From the NCBI RefSeq assembly GCF_907165205.1, contig NC_058189.1, forward strand, positions 40,202,270-40,266,269: a stretch of 64,000 nucleotides of DNA. The letters run 5' to 3'. Both the position numbers and the translations under genes were made by a program. This DNA is from Coccinella septempunctata. Taxonomy: Eukaryota > Arthropoda > Insecta > Coleoptera > Coccinellidae. How positions within the stretch are numbered: the stretch's first letter is position 1; each line of letters opens with the position of its first letter. Below, one piece after another: positions 31,126 to 42,859 of this stretch. Below the pieces are notes generated by a model. It ran no database searches and was not told the DNA's origin. It saw only the letters and a list, made by a program, of their open reading frames with translations.

Positions 31126-31704
31126 ACATTGAACATTTGAGAAAATAAAAAACTGTCCAAATTCCTGATAACTTTAATTTTTTGAATTTCAATCATGGAC
31201 GAAAACCAAACTGATAATTTTTTATTGAAAAGAGTTACAACAAAGGAAATTCCAAGCAATTAGGATCGATTAATTTGGAAAGAGAACCAAATAAAAACCG
31301 AGTTACTGAGAGAATCATTCAACTTATAGTATGAAAGCCTTGGGAGAGTTTGTAACGACGTTTCCTTGGATATCCCGAGCGCCATCTAAGACAAATACTG
31401 CCGTCGTTACATGAACATGTACTATCTGCAAAATTTAGGTTTTCGAAAATCCGGAGTTTTGTTTTCTTTTCGTTGTATACCACATAGTATTATAACAAAC
31501 TCTTCATATTTCATTTAATATACGAGTATTATGTCGAAGAATAGAACTTGATTGCAAAACATAATTTTGATTAATCTCTTCCCGGTTAGTATATGTATGT
31601 TTGATTATATTATATTACATTCATCACATTTTGCAGATAGGTCCTTTGCTGTTAGCAAGGAAGAATAATGCACATCAGATGGTTCCAAAAAGTTTCAAAT
31701 CCGA

Positions 31705-32102
31705 AAGTCTTGCAGCGCGCGAGTTGTATAACAATTGAGACTCAAGTAACGAGACCCCGACTCAGTTGAAGCAGCCACATTCTGCGGATGCAAGACACAA
31801 GACTCCCCAAAATAACTCTGTATGGCGAATTCACTGAGAGAGCCCGGAAACCAGGAGGCAAGTATAAGCGGTTTAAGGATATACTGCAATCCCTGAAATC
31901 AGTTGATGCCAATCATAACTGGGAACAACTAGCGTTAAACAGAACACAATGGAGGTTTTTGGTCCACAGTTACAATGGAGACTCGAGAAGAATACAGCGG
32001 CGGCCAGATCTGGTTGGTGACTATCCATGCCCGGAGTGTGGAAGGATCTGTGGGTCACGGTTGGGTCTCTTCAGTCACAGAAGGGCACATAGTCGCGAGT
32101 AG
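31705..32102 (+). pseudogene. C-terminal fragment of an RTE-like retrotransposon ORF
   Basis: The frame reads SCITIETQVTRPRLS, a TGA in place of Trp at about 31771, SSHILRMQDTRLPK, then TLYGEFTERARKPGGKYKRF, WEQLALNRTQWRFLVHS and a terminal zinc finger CPECGRICGSRLGLFSHRRA ending at the stop 32100-32102. This order is typical of the C-terminus of the same endonuclease-RT family whose N-terminal part lies in the palindrome arms. The catalytic RT is absent. Confidence 0.8.
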
Positions 32103-32109
32103 CTCAAAG

Positions 32110-33230
32110 AATTTATAAGTTTGATCGCAACGATAGTTTCATTTTTGAGTATTTTTGTAGATTTATTCTACGGAACGGGATACCTACCCTGGTGTCTTCA
32201 ATCGAAGACAAGGTTCCGTGTTATCTGGGATGTTAGCGACAACCAGTGAAAGTTGAAATCATAGTTCACAAATTTTATTCGTTGAATCACATCAAGGGAC
32301 ACAACAGGCTCTATTTAAAATCAGTGAAAAACGTAATAAAATGGGTTGAATAGAAACAGTCTACTTTACACAACTTAGGAGGATTTCCTCGGCATGAAAT
32401 ACAAATACCAATGCAAAAGTGGTGAATTCACGGAGTGAATTGGGCGAAAAAAAAAAGGGGACAGATTTGAAACGCGCCACGGGCGTAACGGATGAGTTGG
32501 TCATCCAGAACAAAGACATTCTTCACGGACAATGGAGTCGGGGCAGTTTAATAACTACAGGATTGCAGGTTGGAGGGAAACAAAGCAAGGCATTGGAAAA
32601 CGGTTCTCTACTCTGTTTTCGGCTTCCGACGGGTTTATACGCCAGACAGAAATCGTACTTTCAGCGAAAAGAAACCCAAAAGGAAAAAGGGAAAGGGTTG
32701 CACAATTGTTCGACACTCTGGTTTCTTCTTCTAACGGGTTTGCACTCCAGTGAGAAATCGTAATCCCAAAAGTGGTAGAACTGGATAGGATAAGGGGTTG
32801 AAACTGAGGTTCCCAAGTAAAAGTACGGAGTGCTGCCTGACCTTTGTCTTACCACGGAAGTTCTCCGGCGGTTGATCTGGCACTAGCTACTTATTGAGCG
32901 GTTAAACTCACGGTAGAAAACCTTAACTTAAACTCTAAGAACAAACAAAAAATGAGAAAAGGAAACAAAACCTGGCATCAGCAAGAATACCAGCTGCTTT
33001 ACACTGGGATGTGTCTATCGGCCTCGCGCCTTTTGGATGCTGTCATGGCTTCTTTCCTCGGTAGCCTTTCGTTATCTGAACTCAATATGTATATATCAGG
33101 AGATTTCAATATGCCCGATGTTATTTGGCACATAATCGTCATTCCTCGTCATTCCCTCATTTTCAGAATAGTGAGGGAATGACAGTGAAGGAATGACGAA
33201 ATCATACGAAATCTAAGATAACATACATAT
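32110..33230. other. Non-coding stretch with a diverged 95-bp tandem pair and a small hairpin
   Basis: At 32598-32690 and 32690-32775 two diverged units share GGGTTT, CAG...AGAAATCGTA and AAAAGG-type blocks. At 33150-33183 GTCATTCCCTCA and its inverse TGAGGGAATGAC form a 12-bp hairpin. No gene supported. Confidence 0.5.
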
Positions 33231-33231
33231 A

Positions 33232-33982
33232 CAGGGTGTTTTCAAAGGTGAGACTTTTTTTGATAGTGCTCAGAACTCATCAAAATAAGTCGTTCAACCA
33301 AAAATTGTCTGTATAAAATATACAAGATGGCTGAGATACAACCCCTAGAAGTTCGACAAAATACGGCACTGTGGAAGGTGATTCCGACATCGCAAAAACG
33401 AAACAAAACATAAACATATGGCTAGACTATGAATGGTTCATTACCAAGTTCATCGGATTAGATGCAACAGGTCACTTTCGAGAAAATCATAATTGTTGTA
33501 TCGAGCAATTTAGGGTGAAAAAAATGTAGAAAATCGAGGCAGTTTCTTGAAAGTGCTTATGTTAGTTATGTTGAAAAAGTGCTATGATGTTTCCCCATTT
33601 CATCCCATTTTTACGACGATTGTTGGAATGTTCGAACAAGAAGATCGTGATGCCCATTGTGATAAAATTCGTGAATATTTAGACGAATTTTATCGGTGAA
33701 ATTTTGAAGTATTATTCTACACTTGTGCTATAAGTTTTTTTTGTCAGTTGGTATAGAAATGAGCCTTTTCATAAAATCGTGTAGGTTACTAAAAAATAAT
33801 GAGAATAATTCAGCAATCCTAAGTTTCCATTTTCATCTATTTCATTAATCATTTTCAATTAGTTTTTTTTTCAACTTTGTCAATTTGAATGTTTTGTATA
33901 GGTGATTTTTGGTGAAACGCTTCATTTTGACCAGTTCTACCTTCTGTTGAAAAAAAAGCCTCACCTTCAAATACACCCTGTG
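33232..33982. mobile_element. MITE with CAGGGTGT ends, about 750 bp
   Basis: CAGGGTGTTTTCAAAGGTGA at 33232 matches the inverse of the right end (CAGGGTGTATTTGAAGGTGA read from about 33980) over about 30 bases with four differences. TA precedes the left end; on the right TA is two bases away, so that end is less certain. There is no transposase. Confidence 0.72.
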
Positions 33983-33984
33983 TA

Positions 33985-35215
33985 ACCAAACCTTGACAAA
34001 GTATTACGAATCATGAATACTACTCATCAAAACGCATTGCAAAGAAGTAAAACTTTTATTCATACCTACCTTATTTTCTATTGACGTCCAGTGAGGAAAA
34101 GATGTGGGGACTATAATATCGAAATTACACTGAAAATCGAGGATGAAAACTTCGCTATCGATGAGTTGAATCGCCAACACCAACCCCTGTCCGTTATCAC
34201 GGCTAACCTATTTTTTGTCAAACTGACTGATTTGTTTATATTTTAGCGTTTGGTAAACGGTAAAAAACATGGATGCTCCTAAGATTGATGCAATTTATAT
34301 TGTGCTTTCAAAGTATCTTTGTAGTTATTGAGATGTTGCATAACGAAACCATATATTTATGTGCCAAGAAAAAAATACCAAATGAAACATATCAAAATTC
34401 TTATTTAAAACACAATTGAAATTCGTTGTATATCATATCAGTTTCGGTATAGAAAAAAAAGTATTTCATTTGAAGATAGAAGTACATGCGAAGTCAAAGG
34501 TTCCCTGTAGGTTTAATATATTTCAGATATGAAGGAGGAGTGTTTGAAGTTTCCGAATTCCAGAAACATTTCTACGGAGGTATTCCTAATAATATACCTT
34601 GTGGAGTTTACTGACTAATAACAGTAGGAGAATCATCTACTGATTCAGCTTACCAGTCAGTTACATGAAGTTTTCACATTAATAGATTGGAGAAGTTTCT
34701 AGAAAGTTCATGAGTTATTGATTGGGGTCAGGTGAAAGGCAAGAATGTCTACCTCGTACTACAAAATAGAAGCCTAGCAAATTAGTAAACTATGTCTTTA
34801 CAATAAGGGTATCGGGAGGTATTGCGCTAGATTTAATTGCAATTTTCACGAAATTTCCGAGGTTATCATGAATCATAGGGCTTGGTTTTATATTAGGAAA
34901 ACACTTCATATATTCATAACAGTTCTTATAGTTTCATATACTGAGCAACATATTCGTAAGTGGACAACTTTGATTATTTTTTGTTTGAGAACTGTTCTTA
35001 TATTGAATTTGTTGTATTTTCTGAAATGCCGCCACCAGAAGGAATCAATGGGGTTGCTGTTCTCGATGCTTACTTTGTTTTTGTTCTTGATGATTTGTTT
35101 GTTGGTTAGTTTTGTCTGATTTTATTGATGAAAAACCTACGTCCGTACCTCAGAGCGAAAGCGTATTGAGGCAAAAATTAAAATTTTCCTGTTTTTGATC
35201 TCATCTCTATTTAAA
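33985..35215. other. Non-coding stretch, nothing identified
   Basis: AT-rich. The longest frame (34868-35119) is Leu/Ile/Phe-rich from base composition and resembles no protein family I know. Confidence 0.5.
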
Positions 35216-35219
35216 TTTC

Positions 35220-35625
35220 GCGCTCTATCTGGTGATCTACCCGTAGATAAAGGAAAGAGAAGATACCGCATTGCGCAGCTACGAAGGAGAGCTCTCTGTG
35301 TCCAACATCAACTTGTTTTTGTTTACGTTTACCCCAATCCGAATCTATCTTTTTTGGCATATTTTCCACAAATTACACAATTTCCTGGCATGTCAACACC
35401 GAAATTCTTGATACTCAAGTCTTAAAACGCACGAAACACTATTAAATCGAAAACAAATACGATAATAAACATTCAAATATTGGGGTAAACGTAAACAAAC
35501 ATGGAGTAGATCGTAGATCTACGGAGTAGATGCACAGTAAATGTCAACAAAAACATAGAGATGTTGGACACACTTTTCTTGTTGTTTACGTTATCTTCCC
35601 CTTCCTCTACGGATCTACCATATTG
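35220..35625. repeat. Imperfect nested inverted repeat, about 400 bp
   Basis: TTGTTTACGTTTACCCCAAT at 35322 is the exact inverse of ATTGGGGTAAACGTAAACAA at about 35480. Outside it, TGTGTCCAACATC at 35299 pairs with GATGTTGGACACA at about 35563, and GGTGATCTACCCGTAGA pairs loosely with TCTACGGATCTACC. It looks like an old foldback MITE. Confidence 0.65.
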
Positions 35626-37439
35626 GACATACCACTATTGGATTCAAAATAACCAAGATGGCATTCTTTGAATAGTTTCCACTCCGTTTCTGGAGCAATA
35701 AGTATTTTCTTAGTATCACGCGTATAACGTTCAACATAATACGTAGGTATATCTACTTACTCTCACCATATCCAAAAAAATATCAAATCCTACATAATAC
35801 ATTTCCGACAAAGTATTGAGTCCTTGATCTGGGGAGAGTCAAGAAAGCAATAAAAGTCTCTGCACGTTTGTACAGATTTTTCTGTACGTTTCTGTCACGT
35901 GTTTGATTAGTCACAGTCTGACGTGCTAGGATAGAAATGATTTATCTGCAGAAGAATCGGTGGTTTCCTCATGGAATAATCCACATCCAGGAGCCAATAA
36001 TTATCAATAAGTTCAACAATTATACCTAAAACCTCTTAACCCTTTGAGGGCCGAAGTTTTGTTTCGAGTAAAAAAAAATTAGGGTGAACGAAACTAAAGC
36101 TCAAGAGGGGTCTACACCGTTTTATCAGTTCAAAAAGGGAAAATGAATATCTTACGTCATCTCGGAACGTCAGAAATTTTTCTATTCGTCAAAAAAAAAA
36201 ATTTCATTGAAGAAGAAATATTCATTCATGTTATTGACTTTCTGAGATGAAATGATCTCTTCTATGAATTTCCACATGAAAAAATTCCCCAAAAAGTCTC
36301 GCCATTGGCTACAATACATATCCTGGTAAAAATTAAAAGAGACGTTTGTTTAGTGTTGCCATCTTTTCGACGAAAGTGGAAACCATTGTAATATTCGTAA
36401 CTTTTACTTATCGTTCAAGTTTTCTGGAAACACCCTACATTTTGGTAGTCTTTTCCCCTTTACGCCTTATACGGATGGCTTGAAAGTCCCGTGGTATAAA
36501 TTCCTCTTAAGCGGGGAATTCCACAAAACAGTTTGCAATTGGCGTTAAACATAAATGAACATTTGAAAAATTTAATTTTAGGGACTTTACATACGGCTTT
36601 TTGCAACGTCCTTTGTTATACGACAAAAATGGCCAATGTGCCACTTTATCTTTTCGCAGGCGCGTCTTCTAAAAGCGTTGTATTTGGTTTCTTTTTTTTT
36701 ACTTCGCAGTTGTTTATACCTATCCCTCTTTTGAAGTAGGACGCTTCTTCCTCTTGAGTATATAATGTATGAATCTGAGAACAGGAGAAAGTAGGAACTT
36801 TATTCCAAATGTACCAAAATCTGTTATAATAGCCCAATGTGTGTAATATGCAAACATCCACCTCTTTCAACTCGAATATCTACAATTTTTGAACAGTGCA
36901 ACTTGCAGTTTGCAAATGTGCCCTCTTTGAATTGATTTTCGATTGCAGTGGTTCACAACTACAAAAACTGTTTTATAATATAGGATAGAAAGCCTTAATT
37001 CCGATTAAGTCTAATGTTGTAGAAAACTTAAGAGATATCAGCCTAATTTCATCTTCAAATAATTTTTGTGCGGGGATATCTTTTCTATACGAGAAATATT
37101 GAAGGACTGGGATATATTCTGATAAAGCAGAGTAGACAAAATATAACTCCTCTGTATTAAACTTCCTTCTATATGAAGAATATTATCTAAACAGGATATT
37201 TCCAAAAGTTTCCGAACTTCGTTCCCCAGTTCGCCTATACAACGATTTGTCATGGATGCATGATAAAGCTCGTAAAATATTTGACGCCAAATCATGATTT
37301 ACCTCCACGAGAAAGAGTTCCTGGAAGCGGGTACAAATAAATGCAATACACACAGTAAGTTCATAAATCATTCGGTTTTGCATCGGCTGCTGTCTTCTCT
37401 CCTTTGAAATATTATGGGATCACTTTTTCAGCAGCCAAT
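35626..37439. other. Non-coding stretch, nothing firm
   Basis: TTAACCCTTTGAGGGCCG at 36037 resembles a piggyBac-type MITE end (TTAA plus CCCTTTGAGG), but no inverse partner was found. No protein similarity seen. Confidence 0.4.
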
Positions 37440-38598
37440 TTCTTGTATACTGCTCAAACAGACAAAACGATATTTCTCCATCTTACTTTCATTCATCAGA
37501 TTCTGCTCAATCAACGATATTGTGTCCCTATTGTTAAAGAGGATGACCATCACCCAGCCCTCGAATTTTTTTGAGGTCAGAAAATTATAGCTATTTGAAG
37601 GAATCTACTGAATATCGGCTTATTTTTAAACAGGCCGATTTTCAGTCAACCAATGGCATTTTTTCTGAGGTCAATTAGAGTTCCCTTTTGTCGGATATCT
37701 ATAGATGTGGTATCTCAAGGGGAGTTCTTTTATGACGCCTTATACAACCTTGTACAGCAGCATATACCCAGGACTAGATGCAAACAAAAAATTTCCATAT
37801 TTTACTCGAAAGAACTCATCGAAACTATCAAGACCAAACTTAAGGTTTACCAAAACTTTAAAGTCTATAGAAAAAAATCCGACTATGATCTTTTCAAACA
37901 TCTCAGAACACTGTCTAAGTACTTCGACAAGAGATTTTGGATCAGAGTACGTACCACAAGCTCACGACAAGCGCACGACTCGACAGTAATCGCCTTTTTC
38001 CCTTTTTTCCCTACCTTATTTTTAAGTCGAGTAGGTGGAAATTTGTACCACAGATGATCATTTTTCACTGTATGAACATATTGTTAACAAGAAAACGGGC
38101 GGGAGTTATTACATTGCCGACAATAACGTCTTATCGAATGTCGATCGATCGTGGTACCACTGCAGGTTGAACAAAAGCTCTCACAGGATTCCAAAGAGTT
38201 TTTTAAATTCATATTGCATAAGAAAAAAAATTAGGTGGATTCAGTCCTATATTCAGAATAGATATCAACATGTTCGCGCGAATGGACGAAATTCTAGAAT
38301 TTTCCCGAATAGATCAGGTGTTCCTCTGGGATCTCAGCTGGGATCCCTGCTCTTCATAAATTATTTGAACAATATATCCTGCTGCTTTCGTTATGTTAAT
38401 GTTTTGGTGTACTCTGATGATCTCAAGGTTCTGCTGGGTATAGGGAGTTTTGAAGACTTTGTTAAACTAACTTCAAGAGGATTTGGATAGGCTTTATCGA
38501 TACTACTGTCAAAATTTTCTATTCCTAAATTTTGAAAAATGCTTGAAAATATCTTTCACTAGGAATGTTGACACATTTGATTTGATGACACATTTGAT
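37440..38598 (+). pseudogene. Old I/jockey-like ORF2, endonuclease end to RT core (left piece)
   Basis: Fragments in several frames follow one protein: VPIVKEDDHHPALEFF (endonuclease end) near 37530; FFYDALYNLVQQHIPRTRCK and YSKELIETIKTKLKVYQNFK (linker) at 37720-37870; WIQSYIQNRYQHVRANGRNS; GVPLGSQLGSLLFINYLNNI; VLVYSDDLKVLLGI, where the catalytic pair is kept as YSDD; then FLNFEKCLKISFTRN at 38520-38565. It stops at FDQV where a minus-strand element is inserted and resumes at 45536. Many frame changes and stops are present. Confidence 0.75.
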
Positions 38599-38708
38599 CA
38601 AGTAATTATAATAATAATAATAACACATATTTATTTCAAAAATTATCACAGACACATATGCACATATGAAATACAGTGATGAAATTGAAACAAGTCAAAA
38701 CAGATTTA

Positions 38709-40262
38709 TTACTCCTTAGTTGACCGACAATAATAATAAAATTCCTCTACATTATAGGGTTCCATATTGAGTATAAACTTGCGTAACTTTATTTTAAATA
38801 AAAGCATATTGTTGGTTTGTTGAAGTGATCTCGAAAGAGCATTAAAAAATCGCATACAACTATATTGGCAGCTCTGCTGCGTGAGAGTAAGCGAACATTC
38901 GAGAAGGAGGTAAGGCACCATCCTTCCAGTATCGTTCGAATTGGAAAATTGTGAAAAGAGATCTGAATGCGTGCGAATAAAATACAAAGACCTGAATACA
39001 AACAACCCTGGCAGCGTCAGAATGTTGTTTCTGAATAATCCTCTACAAGATTCTCTGTAAGGTAGTCTTAAAATGGATGTGTCATTTTCTGGATGATGAA
39101 AATGCGTCGCGCATGTGGGCTGTTACCCCAAAAGATAATATCATATAAGAGCAATGTTTCGAAATTTGCAAAGTAAAGAACCTTCAACACGTCGATTGTT
39201 ACCTGACGCTTCAAAACATTTATTGAATATAGCACAGAGAGCAATCTTTCTCTCAAATTCTCCACCTGTAGATTCCATTTTAGGATGGCATCAAGATGGA
39301 TACCCAAGAACTTAGTCGAATTACTTCGGGAAAGGTCATTGTTACCGACATTGATTAACTCTAGGAAGAAGACGCGTGATCCATCAGTGTGGAAAAAGAC
39401 TAGGTTGGTCTTACTCACGTTCAATTGGAGGTGGTTGAAGTTACACCAAGGTGTAATGTATTCAAATGCATTGTTAGCTTTTTGGATTACAGTAGCTACA
39501 TCGGTATCAGAGGCAATGACATTAGTATCTACAAAGAGACTAATCCTGAAAAGAAGACAGATCGGACGTGGCAGGTTGTTAATACAAATTAGAAAAAGCA
39601 GAGGCCCCAAAATACTGCCTTGCGGAATCCCTATAGAAATTGGAAGATAGTCAGAGCAGAAAACATCGCCATCCTTCACCATTTCAACTCTCTGTTTACG
39701 ATCACTCAAATAGCTCTGGATGAGTTTGGGCTGATTATCACGAATGCCGCATGCCTCCAACTTCGACAGAAGTCTTTCATGGTTGATGCTGTCGAAGGCC
39801 TTCGATAGATCAAGAAACATTCCAAGGGGAATATTGCCGTTTTCAAAAGCAATAAGGATTTCATTAATCGTATCAAATATGGCTGTCTCAGTAGATTTCT
39901 GTGGGACGAACCCATGTTGAAATTTACTAAAGATTTCAAACGTAGAAGAGAAAGATATCAGGCGAATAGATAAAACCTTCTCAAAAATTTTAGAGAAATA
40001 TGCTAACAAGCTAATTGGACGGTAATTTTCCAATAGTTCATGGGACCCTTTATTATGAATTGGTTTACTATTGCTATCTTCAAAGAATCAGGAAATATGC
40101 CCGAAGTGAACGAATTATTTATTATGAAAGTTAGGGGTTCAGCAATTTCATGAATACACTTTTTCAGGATCTTCATAGGAATTTCATCATAACCGTAAGA
40201 TAACGCGTTATTGAGTTTTGAGACAATATTCAATAATTCTGATGAAGTAAGTTCAAACATTT
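38709..40262 (-). pseudogene. E1 reverse transcriptase and C-terminal domain
   Basis: Minus-strand order: MFELTSSELLNIVSKLNNAL through GYDEIPMKILKKC (RT entry) at 40260-40100, a frame change near 40040, then NYRPISLLAYFSKIFEKVLS, LGMFLDLSKAFDSINHERLL (first catalytic Asp), GIPQGSILGPLLFLICINNL, and SLFVDTNVIAS. The last is the FADD box with one codon missing, so a catalytic Asp is lost. LQLNVSKTNLVFFHTDG and FLGIHLDAILKWNLQVE follow. The C-terminus at 39005-38709 contains FLFVFRSLYF-like and FIRTHSDLFSQFSN segments and ends NMEPYNVEEFYYYCRSTKE. The protein is inactive. Confidence 0.85.
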
Positions 40263-40265
40263 ATA

Positions 40266-41318
40266 CTGCATTCACCTTTATTTTAGCAGTCGGTTGGCCA
40301 TGAAATAATTTTCTCAAGTTTTTATAACTAGAACGGAGTAAGCTTGGCACTCATGAAATGTCGTTAATGTCATAACGCCGTTGCCACAACAAATATCAAT
40401 TAATATTACGCAAATGCCGAAAGTGATTGAAAAAAGAAACAGGGTTTCAGAAATTGCTATTTAGAATTCAGGTAAGCTCATTCAAATAGTTATAGCCTGA
40501 TATTCTAAAATCCACAATACGTCAGACGGTAGCGAACAAACGCAAAGTAAGTGAATTTATATAATGTTTCATCTGCATATAATAGACTTATATTCCAGCT
40601 GAATATTTCAACAATCAGAAAGATTGTGAATGAAGGGGATGACAAAGAATTTCCTTCTATTGGCATACCCAAAAAGTGGTGGGATTTGAGAATTTTATGT
40701 TTGAGTGAATTAATTCGAAAAGTATACTACAGGATTTTAGATTAATGTCATCGTAGAATAAGTTCTCGAAAATTGATTTTTCTATTTTTCATTTGACTTG
40801 TCTTATACATTGTTAATGTTTTAAGGAACCAATAAATACCTAATTATTATTATTATCTCAATGCATTAAGATGAACAGCCACAAATACGCGCCAGTTGTC
40901 CTGCTAATTGTTCATTCATGCATTTTATCTTCTGGTTAATATTTTTGAAATCTACAACTGATGTAACGTATTCAAACATTAGCCAAAGAAGATAACGAAC
41001 ATTAACTCTCCTCAAGCTAGTGCATTTTATGATATTATACTGATCTCCTGTATTTTCCATGCAAATAACTGGATTTGGTATGCCTTCAATCAGATTGTAT
41101 AAACTTCAATTATGTTCGTCACATATTTTCCGAAAATATTCGACATCGTGATAAAATACGTAATAACAGGAACTTTTACGTAGAACGGGCAACATAGCGT
41201 TGATTTAAAACCCAAAAATGTTTTGAGAAGCGTCATAACCCCACATTTTCGTACTATACAGAGTGAAATGTGTCAAATTTCCATGGCCAACCGAGTGCTA
41301 AAATAAAAGTGAATGGAG
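40266..41318. mobile_element. Tc1-like TIR element, copy 1, 1053 bp, inside E1
   Basis: Ends CTGCATTCACCTTTATTTTA and, inverted, CTCCATTCACTTTTATTTTA; the match runs on through GCAGTCGGTTGGCCATG / GCACTCGGTTGGCCATG, about 37 bp with three mismatches. TA is duplicated (40264-40265, 41319-41320). Inside, ATGCCGAAAGTGATTGAA at about 40412 and later ILKSTIRQTVANKRKV look like remnants of a Tc1-type helix-turn-helix. A second copy lies at 51815-52907. Confidence 0.82.
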
Positions 41319-41320
41319 TA

Positions 41321-41660
41321 TAGAATGACCTTGGGCATCTAGTCAAGTCGTGAGAAGTACCATCATTGATTGGCGTGAAGGATATGCTTCCAGCGTTAAC
41401 CAAACAGTTTTTAAAATTGTTGATTAAAGTTATAGGATCACCAGAAGGAAACCTCGATACCTGCGAATCATTCCATAGGTTACCAACCGTTTTCCGATAA
41501 CTATTTACGACTTTAGGGAAAGAATTCTTGAACAGTATTTCGAATTAAAAAAAAATAATTCGACATATCCACATGTCATTAATTTTATCCCTTTCATATG
41601 AGTACAGTGTGGACCAATCCACTTCAGAAAGCACAGCAGTGAACTTCATAATATTACGGT
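41321..41660 (-). pseudogene. E1 linker between endonuclease and reverse transcriptase
   Basis: Minus-strand fragments MKFTAVLSEVDWSTLYSYER and DKINDMW near 41650-41570, then KRLVTYG and, in another frame, DPITLINNFKNCLVNAGS near 41430-41380. The LSEVDW...NDMW pattern is typical of this linker in CR1-like elements. It lies between the two MITEs, so it had to be placed by context. Confidence 0.65.
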
Positions 41661-41702
41661 GTTTCATGACCTTTTTTGGACAATTGTTGATAGAATCATG
41701 TA

Positions 41703-42456
41703 CAGGCTGGGCAAAATTGCTGATACCTGAACTACAACTTTTTAACCCAACGAGATAAGAAAAATGAATGTACCATTCATGTCGTCTTTTTTGGAGAAAC
41801 TAATAATGACATCAACTTCATTCCTCTATCTTCTTTTGTTTTTGAGTTATAGGCCAAAATTTAAATTTGGCCGATTTCAACTTTGGTCATTATCTCCGTT
41901 TCTGTTTGTGCTAGGATGTTGAAATGAAGACACAATACAGACACTTTTTTGATAGCAATCCAGTGGCGTACTATGATTTTTTCCTACAGGTTTATTTGCT
42001 GAGCTCTAACATAAAGTTGTTTTTTTTCTTATGGAAACAGTAGTTTAAAATGACTTAGAAAAAATTGCCATTTTTTTACCGTTTCAGAAATATATTATAC
42101 ATTACCCTCAGTCTTTTTAAACTACTGTTTTCATAAGAAAAAATTCATCTTTATGTTATAGCTCAGCAAATATACCTGTTGGAAAAAATCATAGTATGTC
42201 ACTGGATTGCTATCAAAAAAGTGTCTCTATAATGTTTTCAGTTCAACATCCTAGCTTTTAACAGAAACGGAGATAATGACCAAAGTTGAAATTTTAATTT
42301 TGACGTATAACTCGAGAACAAAAGAAGATAGAGTAATGCTATTGATGGCATTATTAGTTTCTCGAAAAAAGACGACCGTAATGTGACATGCATTTTCCTC
42401 TATCTCGTTGGGTTGAAATATTTGTAATTCAGGTATTACCAATTTTGCCCACCCTG
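41703..42456. mobile_element. Long-inverted-repeat MITE, 754 bp, inside E1
   Basis: CAGGCTGGGCAAAATTGCTG at 41703 and the inverse of the right end (CAGGGTGGGCAAAATTGGTA from 42456) begin arms of about 370 bases that pair almost to the middle near 42080, roughly 85% alike. TA is duplicated (41701-41702, 42457-42458). It is a nearly complete foldback with no coding capacity. Confidence 0.85.
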
Positions 42457-42458
42457 TA

Positions 42459-42572
42459 CACTAAAACTAAATGAAATAGCCCGGTGATCAGAGAGATGCG
42501 ATTGAAAAATTTCCCCCTCCCATCCACAATATTAGTGAAAACATTATCCAAACAGTATGAAGAATTGTGAGT
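42459..42572 (-). pseudogene. E1 endonuclease C-terminal segment
   Basis: On the minus strand: VTHNSSYCLDNVFTNIVDGR at about 42570-42510, then after a frame change HLSDHRAISFSF at about 42495-42465, with the SDH catalytic motif. It continues the piece that ends HQPTR at 44081 across the E2 insertion. Confidence 0.75.
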
Positions 42573-42585
42573 TACTCGAGTAGGT

Positions 42586-42745
42586 AGAATAGAATAGAAT
42601 AGAATAGAATAGAATAGAATAGAATAGAATAGAATAGAATAGAATAGAATAGAATAGAATAGAATAGAATAGAATAGAATAGAATAGAATAGAATAGAAT
42701 AGAATAGAATAGAATAGAATAAAATAGAATAAAATAACTATTTAT
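42586..42745 (-). repeat. (AGAAT)n microsatellite, about 30 units, 3' tail of E2
   Basis: Uninterrupted AGAAT repeats, with AAAAT variants near the inner end at 42720-42736. The translation into LFYSI repeats on the minus strand is a by-product of the array. Tail slippage or later expansion of the original tail explains its length. Confidence 0.9.
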
Positions 42746-42859
42746 TTTCTCATCACCCACTGTACAGTAAGAGTAGATAGAAATCAAGTCAGCAAAAATA
42801 ACTATTAAAAACAAAATTAATATCATAATACAATATCTGCACACATATTACCTATTATC

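Larger units (their letters stand above)
30349..31182. repeat. Palindromic element, arms of about 390 bp, carrying hammerhead-like cores
   Basis: ATCAAAGTTATCAGGAATTT at 30350 pairs with the inverse at about 31155-31175, and pairing continues with few differences to CCCTTCCCCATG / CATGGGGAAGGG near 30735-30790. The unpaired centre is about 30 bases. Small arm differences (for example the extra GTGTTTT in the right arm near 30850) show it is an old, genuine structure. Each arm has one hammerhead-like core, pointing outward. There is no coding region. Confidence 0.85.

Noticed and set aside
32419..32763. Overlapping frames with Lys-rich protein as a gene
   Set aside because: The region is a diverged tandem repeat and the frames owe their length to it.
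36037..36056. piggyBac-type MITE starting TTAACCCTTTGAGGG
   Set aside because: No inverted partner or second TTAA with matching end within the next few kilobases.
42572..42844. Minus-strand frame with LFYSI repeats as a repeat protein
   Set aside because: It is a translation of the (AGAAT)n microsatellite that forms the tail of E2.
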